Program-made: the position numbers and the translations under genes
Origin: Chryseobacterium gleum
GTDB taxonomy: Bacteria > Bacteroidota > Bacteroidia > Flavobacteriales_C > GCA-002722245
Length of the DNA stretch: 5,558 nucleotides
Direction: 5' to 3'
NCBI GenBank assembly: GCA_945903925.1
Contig: CAMDPJ010000161.1
Span: forward strand, 1 to 5,558
In this document: piece after piece, positions 1 through 5,558 of the stretch
Numbering within the stretch: the first letter of the stretch is position 1
How the letters are laid out: each line of letters opens with the position of its first letter
Notes under the pieces: model-generated
Database searches by the model: none
Seen by the model: only the letters and a program-made list of their open reading frames with translations
What the model was told of the DNA's origin: nothing

Positions 1-868
1 TAAAATAGTTTTGCAAAACCAATTCAATTCCGTAAGGTGTATTTTCAAACCTGTATCTTGGAAGATACTTAATTCTGTTTGATAATTTAATCATCCCAAT
101 TTTTGTCGAATGCTCACCCAAAATTAAGTAGTTGTAAAAAAGAGACTTAAAAGCGTAGAAATTCATAGGGTCTGTGAGTAAGGCTAATAAAGCGTATGAA
201 TGCGTTTTGCTTTTAGTTAAAGACGAACTGTTGTAAAAGTTGTTTAATTCTTCTCTATAAACATTAGGGTCACCAGAAGGATTAGAAATAAAAGCTGTAT
301 AGCCAGGGGCATCATTACTTGCATAAAGATAAGCAAGTGAGGAATTGTAATTAAATCGTTCATCTAAAAAAATGTTTTTTCTTAGCACATCAGAAGATAC
401 AAGATTGACTTCAGAGCCTCCGAGTGTTATTGCTATATCTTGTTGTTGTGTTATATAATAGCCGTTTGATTCAAAACCGAGGTAAGAAACATCAAATGAC
501 AATGGTGGAGGAGGATTGTACTCAATTTCAATAATCTTGCCACCAGCTTCAAGCACTCTATAACCATGCCCATACCTTTCGTGGTTCATGGTGATCATAA
601 AATCAGTTAAAAAATAATTGGTTAAAAATAGTTTACTGAAACGATAAACAGGATTCACAAAAGGAGCTATTTTATAGTCTTTATTAATGATATTTTTTGG
701 TACAAATAAACTGTCTAAATTATCAAACAAATAGAAGGCAGCAGCAAAATTTTCAGCTGCCATATTCATACCTTGCTGCTTTTCATAGATTATGTTGTAT
801 CTCGATTGACCTATACAAGTCGTTACGATTAGAAAGAAAAAACTCGATAATATTAATTTTTTATACAT
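1..868 (-). CDS. Exported protein of unknown function with an HExxGH motif, 3' end beyond the window
   Basis: The minus-strand frame opens with ATG at 868 and stays open for 289 codons to the left edge, so the C-terminus is missing. I do not recognise the family. Residues 1-20 (Lys-Lys, then a hydrophobic core ending near CIGQS) look like a Sec signal peptide, which implies export to the periplasm or outer membrane. Residues 96-102 read HERYGHG. This HExxxH spacing resembles the zinc site of M49 dipeptidyl peptidase III (HELLGH). A GGSEVN motif at 150-155 places a Glu 52 residues after the second His, close to the spacing of the third zinc ligand in M49. The rest shows no visible M49 similarity. 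Residues 225-250 are hydrophobic and aromatic, and 266-289 alternate in a way that could form outer-membrane beta strands. A metallopeptidase role is only an inference; the gene itself is well supported by the long open frame with a signal peptide. It follows odhB on the same strand after a probable terminator, so it is likely a separate transcription unit. Confidence 0.85.
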   Translation of the reverse strand, partial: MYKKLILSSFFFLIVTTCIGQSRYNIIYEKQQGMNMAAENFAAAFYLFDNLDSLFVPKNIINKDYKIAPFVNPVYRFSKLFLTNYFLTDFMITMNHERYGHGYRVLEAGGKIIEIEYNPPPPLSFDVSYLGFESNGYYITQQQDIAITLGGSEVNLVSSDVLRKNIFLDERFNYNSSLAYLYASNDAPGYTAFISNPSGDPNVYREELNNFYNSSSLTKSKTHSYALLALLTDPMNFYAFKSLFYNYLILGEHSTKIGMIKLSNRIKYLPRYRFENTPYGIELVLQNYF

Positions 869-1087
869 TGTTCTGTGGGGGGGTTATTACTCAAGGAATT
901 GAAATATTAAACTGCGGTGATGGTTAAATTTTATGCTTCAAACTAAAGTGGACTAACTCTTAAGGAGTGTATTCAGTGAAATCAATGATTTTAATTTTTA
1001 AACAAAACGTTTAGGACGGTATTGGCTTCAGTGTTAAAAAATAGGGCGATTAATTATTTGCCCCTACATTTCATATGTTTTGTGTTA
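869..1087. other. Intergenic region between odhB and the exported-protein gene
   Basis: This 219-base non-coding stretch holds the odhB terminator at 1036-1066 and must also contain the leader of the gene starting at 868. I find no perfect TAnnTTTG element on the minus strand. The closest is TTAGTTTG at 939-946 (five of six fixed bases), with no TTG at the right distance upstream. A run of seven C on the minus strand (877-883) sits 8 bases before the start codon. No RNA gene or mobile element is visible. Confidence 0.6.
1036..1066 (-). terminator. Rho-independent terminator after odhB
   Basis: On the minus strand, 21 bases past the odhB stop codon, TAGGGGC and GCCCTA form a stem of about six base pairs with one bulged G around a 12-base AT-rich loop. 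Six T follow immediately. This is the usual layout of an intrinsic terminator. The plus-strand reading lacks a U-run after the stem, so it should work only for the sucA-odhB direction. Confidence 0.75.
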
Positions 1088-2341
1088 TTACAACCCCAAC
1101 AAAATCTCCTCAGGGCTTTTCGCTCCCAACAACATTTTACCTGGATTCTCTAACATCTCTTTTACTTTAACCAAGAAACCTACAGATTCTTTACCATCGA
1201 TGATTCTGTGGTCGTAGCTAAGCGCTACATACATAATCGGACGAACCACAATTTGTCCGTCAACTACCACTGCGCGTTCAACGATATTGTGCATACCTAG
1301 AATTGCAGATTGCGGAGGGTTGATGATAGGAGTGCTTAACATTGAACCAAACACACCACCGTTAGTGATAGTGAATGTACCGCCTGTCATATCTTCAATT
1401 GATAATTTACCATCACGAGCTTTCAATGCCAAACGTTTGATTTCAGCTTCAATTTGAGCTAAGCTCATTTGCTCTGCATTTCTCAATACAGGTACCATTA
1501 ATCCTTTTGGAGAACTAACAGCAATGGCAACATCAGCGTAGTCGAACGATACGATATCAGTACCATCAATCATTGAGTTTACACCTGGGTACAATCTTAA
1601 TGCTTCGGTAACTGCTTTAGTGAAGAAACTCATGAAACCTAGGTTTACATCGTGTTTCTTCGCGAAAGCATCTTTGTATTTTTTACGAAGATCCATGATA
1701 GGTTTCATGTCTACTTCGTTGAAGGTAGTCAACATTGCAGTTTCTTGCTTAACGCTTACCAAACGCTCAGCTAATTTCTTGCGCAAGGCAGTCATTTTAG
1801 TGCGGTTGTTTTCACGAGAACCGCCCCAACCTTGTCCAACTTGAGAAGCATCAACACCCGAAGTGATATAATTTACCACATCAGATTTTGTTACTCTTCC
1901 GCCTTTTCCTGTTCCGTTTACTTTACCACCAGCAACACCGTTTTCATTCATCAATTTTTTTGCAGAAACAGAAGGGTGTCCGGCAGCATAAGAACCTTCG
2001 CTGCCTTCAGCTAATTTAGCGCTAACAGGAGCTTCTTCTTTTTTAGCGGCAGGAGTAGCTGTTACTGCTTCCTTTTTAGGAGCATCGCCTTCCGGTTTTG
2101 CTGCAGCAGTATCAATTTGACAAACAACAGCACCCACTTTTACAGTTGTGCCAGCTTCTACTAATATTTTAACGGCACCCGCTTCTTCAGCAACCAATTC
2201 AAGCGTTGCTTTATCAGAATCGATTTCGCCAATTACATCATCTTTCTCCACCCAGGCACCATTTTGTTTTACCCAGTTTGCAATTTCTACTTCAGTGATT
2301 GATTCACCAGGAGAAGGAACTTTTACATCTTTAATTGCCAT
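1088..2341 (-). CDS. odhB: Dihydrolipoyllysine succinyltransferase, E2 of 2-oxoglutarate dehydrogenase
   Basis: This 417-residue protein (also called SucB) transfers the succinyl group from its lipoyl arm to coenzyme A and forms the multimeric core of the 2-oxoglutarate dehydrogenase complex in the TCA cycle. Residues 2-77 are a single lipoyl domain, with the lipoylated lysine at K44 in DSDKATLE. An Ala/Pro/Lys/Glu-rich flexible linker covers about 78-120. The peripheral subunit-binding domain is at about 122-160 (GTGKGGRVTKSDV). The acyltransferase domain fills 178-417, with the catalytic His378 and Asp382 in SYDHRIIDG. The stretch TNGGVFGSMLSTPIINPPQ (326-344) is typical of succinyltransferases rather than pyruvate dehydrogenase E2. 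Adjacency to sucA supports the same assignment. Length is normal for a one-lipoyl-domain E2. The ATG at 2341 fits the usual E2 N-terminus; the leader is A/T-rich with no Shine-Dalgarno sequence. Stop is TAA, followed by a probable terminator. E3 (lpd) is not in the window. Confidence 0.97.
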   Translation of the reverse strand: MAIKDVKVPSPGESITEVEIANWVKQNGAWVEKDDVIGEIDSDKATLELVAEEAGAVKILVEAGTTVKVGAVVCQIDTAAAKPEGDAPKKEAVTATPAAKKEEAPVSAKLAEGSEGSYAAGHPSVSAKKLMNENGVAGGKVNGTGKGGRVTKSDVVNYITSGVDASQVGQGWGGSRENNRTKMTALRKKLAERLVSVKQETAMLTTFNEVDMKPIMDLRKKYKDAFAKKHDVNLGFMSFFTKAVTEALRLYPGVNSMIDGTDIVSFDYADVAIAVSSPKGLMVPVLRNAEQMSLAQIEAEIKRLALKARDGKLSIEDMTGGTFTITNGGVFGSMLSTPIINPPQSAILGMHNIVERAVVVDGQIVVRPIMYVALSYDHRIIDGKESVGFLVKVKEMLENPGKMLLGAKSPEEILLGL

Positions 2342-2385
2342 GACTTATTTTTTTAATTCAATTTTACTTTATTAGTTTTTGCTCT

Positions 2386-2485
2386 GCACGTCCTTGCGAA
2401 ATTTTTGTACTCAAAAATAAAGCAATCTCATTTTTTATGATGAGTTTGCTTCGTCTTTGAGCACAAAGACCTCGCAATGACGTGC
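2386..2485. repeat. Pair of inverted REP-like palindromic units between sucA and odhB
   Basis: Two 46-base arms (2386-2431 and 2440-2485) are inverted copies identical at 37 of 46 positions, separated by an 8-base spacer. Each arm is itself an imperfect palindrome. The left one has TTGC/GCAA outer pairs and a 7-bp stem ATTTTTG/CAAAAAT (2401-2407 with 2412-2418) closing a 4-base loop. The right one has TTGC/GCAA and GTCTTTG/CAAAGAC (2453-2459 with 2464-2470). In the minus-strand transcript the two arms could also pair with each other at 42 of 46 positions, counting five G-U pairs. Unit ends of the type GTCATTGCGAGG and GAAGCAATCTC resemble dispersed intergenic palindromes I recall from several bacterial genomes, but copy number cannot be judged here. 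There is no U-run after it, so it is not an obvious intrinsic terminator. No target-site duplication or transposase is visible. Confidence 0.85.
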
Positions 2486-2503
2486 TATGTGAGGTAGTAC
2501 TCA

Positions 2504-5251
2504 TTATTTCGTTGCAGCAGGAGTTTTCGCGTAAGAAAAAATCTTATCGAACATCGTTTTTACTCGTTTTTCGTGACGTTTCGGCGAACCTGTTGCAGGC
2601 GCAGCCGACTCAGGAATAGAAATTAAACTTAATTTCACTCCTTTGAATTTACGCAGCATAAACGACCAAGCACCCATGTTTTCTGGCTCTTCTTGAATCC
2701 AAATATGTCTTTCTGCTTTTTTGTATTTAGCAACAATTTTATCTACTTGCTCTTGCGGGAACGGATACATTTGCTCGATACGCGCTATTGCAATATTGGA
2801 AGAATCGCCATAAGCTGCTTTTTTGTCCATGTAATCGTAATATATTTTACCTGAGCAGAACAAAACCGTATCAATATCCGTTGCTTTTGCAGATGCATCA
2901 TCAATTACTTCCTGGAATCTTCCTGATGTTAAATCTTCCACTGAAGAAACACAAGCAGGGAATCTCAATAATTTTTTAGGTGTGAAAACCATCAATGGTT
3001 TTCTAAATTCGCGTTTCAACTGGCGGCGCAATACGTGGAAGAAATTGGCCGGAGTGGAAGCATTCACAATTTGCATGTTGTTGCGTGCAGCCAATTGTAA
3101 GAATCTTTCTAAACGTGCTGAAGAGTGCTCTGCGCCCTGACCTTCATAACCGTGAGGCATTAGCATTACCAAGCCGTTTTGGCATTTCCATTTGTCTTCT
3201 GTAGCAGAAATAAATTGGTCGATAATGATTTGTGCACCATTGTTAAAGTCACCGAATTGTGCTTCCCAAATAGTTAAGGTGTTTGGTGTTGATAAGGCAT
3301 AACCGTATTCAAAACCTAAAACACCATATTCAGAAAGCAGAGAGTTGTGAATATATATTTGTGCAGCTTGTTTAGGATCGATATTGTTTAAGTTGCAATA
3401 TTCCTGTTCCGATTCTTCTACTTTCAATACCGCGTGACGGTGAGAGAAAGTACCACGTTCTACATCTTGGCCTGTGAATCGCACAGGATGTCCTTCATAT
3501 AGCAGAGTGCCGTAAGCCAATAATTCACACATTCCCCAATCCAACTGATTGTTTACTTCAATCATGTTTTTTCTCTTCTCTAATTCTTTGTCGATTTTCT
3601 TGATGAATTTCAATTCAGATGGAACAGTGTACAATGCTTTAGCAACTTGAAGAAGCATTTTCTTATCGGCACCTGTTTCGGGCGATATTAAAAAATCTTC
3701 ATCATTAGATTTGCGGAAACCTTCCCAATAATCTTGCAAGAAAGAAGTGATTTTCGATTTCTCAATTTCTTTCGCTTCCGCCAATCTATCGTTCAATTCA
3801 TCCTGAAATTTTTGCTCCATATCTTTAGCCATTTCAGCTTCCAAAACTCCTTCAGAAAGAAGTTTGTTTACATAAATAGCGCGAGGATCTAGGTGATTCG
3901 CGATGAGTTTGTACAATAATGGTTGCGTATATCTTGGTTCATCGCCCTCGTTGTGTCCGTGTTTACGGTAGCACAACATATCGATGAAAACATCTCTTTT
4001 GTATTTCTGACGGTATTCCATCGCTAAGTTGATGGTGTGGGTCATTGCCTCTGCGTCGTCTCCGTTAACGTGGAAAACCGGACACAAAGTAACTTTAGCG
4101 ACATCGGTGCAATAAGTTGATGAACGAGCATCTAAGTAGTTGGTAGTAAATCCAATTTGATTATTGATGACAATATGAATAGTACCGCCCGTTTTGTAGG
4201 CTTGCAATTGCGCCATTTGTAAAACTTCGTAAACTATGCCTTGGCCGGCAATAGCTGCATCACCATGAATTAATATCGGGCAAACCTTATTCAAATCGCC
4301 TTTTAGTTTGTTGTCAAGTTTCGCTTTTGCGATACCTTCTACCACGGGGTCAACCGCCTCTAAGTGAGAAGGGTTGGGAGCTAAAGTTAAACGAACATTT
4401 TTACCAATATCTGTTTTGATGTCACAAGTGTAGCCTGTGTGGTACTTAACATCTCCATCAAAAAGATTGTCGTCTTCGTAATCTTTAGGTTCAAATTCAG
4501 AGAAAATTTCTTTATACGTTTTGTAGAAGATATTTGCTAAAACGTTTAGCCTACCGCGGTGAGCCATGCCAAATACAAACTCATCGATGCCTAGTTCAGC
4601 ACCTTTTTCAACCACTGAATCTAAAGCTGGAATCAACACCTCAGCGCCTTGAAGAGAGAATCGTTTTTGCCCTACATATTTTTTATCTAAGAATGATTCA
4701 AAAACAACGGCCTGATTCAATTTTTTAAGAATTTGACGTTTTTGATCAACCGTAAATTTTGTTTTGTTTTTAGTGCCTTCAATCTTTTCTTTCAACCAGT
4801 TGAAAGTCTCTGGGTGCCGAATATAAGCGAACTCTACACCAATAGATTCGCAATAAGTCTCTTCGAGGTGAGCAACAATATCTTTCAATTTTGCTGCACC
4901 TAAGCCAATGTTTTTACCAGCTTGAAAAACAGTTTCCAAATCTTTTTTAGTGAACCCGAAATTTGTAATATTTAAATCGGGTTGGTATTGGCGACGAGCA
5001 CGAACCGGATTGGTTTTGGTGAAAAGGTGTCCGCTTTTGCGGTACGCCTCAATCAATTCAACCACTTTAAATTCCTTCGCTACATTTTCTGGCACTGCGC
5101 CATCGGCATTGAAATTAGCCTTGAAAAAGTCGAATCCTGCAAAGAATTGTTTCCAGCTTGCATCAACAGAATCGGGGTTTTGAAGAAATTGTTGGTATAA
5201 ATTCTCAATCGCGCTCACATCCGCGTTTCCTACGTATGAAAAATCACTCAT
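2504..5251 (-). CDS. sucA: 2-oxoglutarate dehydrogenase E1 component (thiamine-diphosphate dependent)
   Basis: This 915-residue protein (also OdhA) decarboxylates 2-oxoglutarate on thiamine diphosphate and succinylates the lipoyl group of E2; it acts in the cytoplasm as the first enzyme of the TCA-cycle complex. Residues about 9-45 match the short E1o N-terminal segment (LYQQFLQNPDSVDASW), thought to bind the E2 core. Active-site landmarks follow: AHRGRLNVLAN (230-240), GDVKYHTGY (266-274), NPSHLEAVDPVVEG (293-306), HGDAAIAGQG (329-338) and NNQIGFTT (363-370) for Mg-thiamine diphosphate binding, and HGHNEGDEPRYTQP (431-444). The transketolase-like pyrimidine domain shows QDVERGTFSHRHAVL (595-609), EAQFGDFNNGAQ (663-674) and PHGYEGQGAEHSSARLERFL (699-718). 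The C-terminal part has WIQEEPENMGAW (851-862) and APATGSPKRHEKR (884-896). Length is normal for stand-alone E1o; there is no fused E2-like domain as in mycobacterial KGD. The ATG at 5251 gives the expected N-terminus, and the leader has no Shine-Dalgarno sequence. The stop is TAA, and odhB follows after 162 bases. Confidence 0.98.
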   Translation of the reverse strand: MSDFSYVGNADVSAIENLYQQFLQNPDSVDASWKQFFAGFDFFKANFNADGAVPENVAKEFKVVELIEAYRKSGHLFTKTNPVRARRQYQPDLNITNFGFTKKDLETVFQAGKNIGLGAAKLKDIVAHLEETYCESIGVEFAYIRHPETFNWLKEKIEGTKNKTKFTVDQKRQILKKLNQAVVFESFLDKKYVGQKRFSLQGAEVLIPALDSVVEKGAELGIDEFVFGMAHRGRLNVLANIFYKTYKEIFSEFEPKDYEDDNLFDGDVKYHTGYTCDIKTDIGKNVRLTLAPNPSHLEAVDPVVEGIAKAKLDNKLKGDLNKVCPILIHGDAAIAGQGIVYEVLQMAQLQAYKTGGTIHIVINNQIGFTTNYLDARSSTYCTDVAKVTLCPVFHVNGDDAEAMTHTINLAMEYRQKYKRDVFIDMLCYRKHGHNEGDEPRYTQPLLYKLIANHLDPRAIYVNKLLSEGVLEAEMAKDMEQKFQDELNDRLAEAKEIEKSKITSFLQDYWEGFRKSNDEDFLISPETGADKKMLLQVAKALYTVPSELKFIKKIDKELEKRKNMIEVNNQLDWGMCELLAYGTLLYEGHPVRFTGQDVERGTFSHRHAVLKVEESEQEYCNLNNIDPKQAAQIYIHNSLLSEYGVLGFEYGYALSTPNTLTIWEAQFGDFNNGAQIIIDQFISATEDKWKCQNGLVMLMPHGYEGQGAEHSSARLERFLQLAARNNMQIVNASTPANFFHVLRRQLKREFRKPLMVFTPKKLLRFPACVSSVEDLTSGRFQEVIDDASAKATDIDTVLFCSGKIYYDYMDKKAAYGDSSNIAIARIEQMYPFPQEQVDKIVAKYKKAERHIWIQEEPENMGAWSFMLRKFKGVKLSLISIPESAAPATGSPKRHEKRVKTMFDKIFSYAKTPAATK

Positions 5252-5274
5252 AATTGTTAGTTCTGATTAACAGT

Positions 5275-5282
5275 CAAATGTA
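5275..5282 (-). promoter_or_regulatory. Candidate Bacteroidota -7 promoter element for sucA
   Basis: The minus strand reads TACATTTG, a perfect match to the TAnnTTTG -7 consensus of the Bacteroidota primary sigma factor. It ends 23 bases before the sucA start codon, which would give a short leader of roughly 15-20 bases. The matching -33 TTG is not evident at the expected distance; only a T-rich stretch lies there, inside the end of the upstream gene. The 8-base match alone could arise by chance in AT-rich DNA. Confidence 0.4.
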
Positions 5283-5287
5283 CTATT

Positions 5288-5558
5288 TTATTTAGAAAAA
5301 TACGCTCTGATCACTACCTTTTTCAACTCCCTTTCTAAAATCATTTGAGTGAGGGTATCAATGGGATGTTCTTCGTGGTGGAGGGTTTTCAACACTTCGT
5401 TTTCTTCTAAGTCAATCTGGTATAGGACATTCCAAAGAGTATGTTGTTGTTTTTCCCATAAATAAGCCACATGAGAATACACCTGTTTGAAAAGCTCATC
5501 ATAAGCGGTTTCGGTGTTGCCTGAGAAGGTCACTTCTTGATTGAAAGTGCCAAAATCT
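5288..5558 (-). CDS. Small probably helical protein of unknown function, 5' end beyond the window
   Basis: The minus-strand frame is open from the right edge to a TAA at 5288-5290, with 89 residues visible. A GTG at 5533 could serve as a start, but the frame continues upstream as DFGTFNQE and then leaves the window, so the true start is probably outside. The visible part is acidic and rich in Leu and Glu, with predicted-looking helices (YDELFKQVYSHVAYLWEKQ, TLTQMILERELKKVVIRAYF) and no signal peptide or membrane segment, so it is likely cytoplasmic. The pattern (a helical start, NVLYQIDLEENEV, then a helix ending in ILERELKKV near the C-terminus) reminds me of short uncharacterised Bacteroidota proteins, but I cannot name a family. 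It ends 36 bases before sucA and could be co-transcribed with it. No catalytic motif is seen. Confidence 0.75.
   Translation of the reverse strand, partial: DFGTFNQEVTFSGNTETAYDELFKQVYSHVAYLWEKQQHTLWNVLYQIDLEENEVLKTLHHEEHPIDTLTQMILERELKKVVIRAYFSK

Noticed and set aside
815..817. Cys18 as a lipoprotein lipobox cysteine in the exported protein
   Set aside because: The preceding residues are VTT, and Thr at the position just before Cys is a poor lipobox match; cleavage after the GQ two to three residues later by signal peptidase I looks more likely.
697..927. Plus-strand open frame of 76 codons
   Set aside because: It lies mostly antisense to the start of the exported-protein gene, has no recognisable protein features, and crosses the C/G tract and leader region; it is a shadow frame.
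939..946. TTAGTTTG as a promoter element for the exported-protein gene
   Set aside because: It misses the A of TAnnTTTG and no TTG lies at the -33 distance, so it is not better than chance in this AT-rich gap.
2364..2371. TAAAATTG on the minus strand as a separate odhB promoter element
   Set aside because: It matches only five of six fixed positions of TAnnTTTG, with no -33 TTG at a suitable distance; this is expected by chance in such AT-rich sequence.
1620..2375. Three plus-strand open frames opposite odhB
   Set aside because: They are antisense to conserved odhB domains and show no protein family signature.
2386..2485. The intercistronic palindrome as a sucA intrinsic terminator
   Set aside because: No U-run follows the stem on the minus strand and odhB must be expressed from the same direction; read-through or processing fits better.
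2788..5200. Four plus-strand open frames opposite sucA
   Set aside because: They overlap conserved sucA coding sequence in antisense and mirror its codon structure; none has independent support.
5531..5533. GTG as the start of the small gene upstream of sucA
   Set aside because: The frame continues upstream without a stop to the window edge with plausible protein sequence, so an ATG outside the window is more likely.

Overview
The window looks like chromosomal DNA from a member of the Bacteroidota (Flavobacteriia, Chitinophagia or a relative). This rests on the AT-rich sequence, start codons with A-rich leaders and no clear Shine-Dalgarno sequence, a perfect TAnnTTTG promoter element before sucA, and the style of the encoded proteins. 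It is an inference from a few kilobases, not a placement.

All supported genes lie on the minus strand, so transcription runs from the right edge to the left. At the right edge is the 3' part of a small, probably helical protein of unknown function (5288-5558). After 36 bases comes sucA (2504-5251), the thiamine-diphosphate E1 component of 2-oxoglutarate dehydrogenase. After a 162-base gap comes odhB/sucB (1088-2341), the lipoylated dihydrolipoyl succinyltransferase E2 core. A stem-loop with a U-run (1036-1066) follows odhB and probably ends the transcript. E1 decarboxylates 2-oxoglutarate and passes the succinyl group to the lipoyl arm of E2, which transfers it to coenzyme A. The E3 gene (lpd), needed to reoxidise the lipoyl arm, is not in the window.

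After a 219-base gap, a further gene starts at 868 and runs off the left edge with at least 289 codons open. It encodes an exported protein I do not recognise. It carries HERYGHG, an HExxGH zinc-site-like motif, and a GGSEVN motif about 50 residues later.

The most unusual non-coding structure lies between sucA and odhB (2386-2485): two 46-base copies of a REP-like palindromic unit in inverted orientation. Each copy can fold into its own hairpin, and the two differ by two compensated base-pair changes. Together they can also form one long stem in the sucA-odhB mRNA. The two best candidates for something undescribed are this element and the exported HExxGH protein; the sucA-odhB pair itself is ordinary central metabolism.
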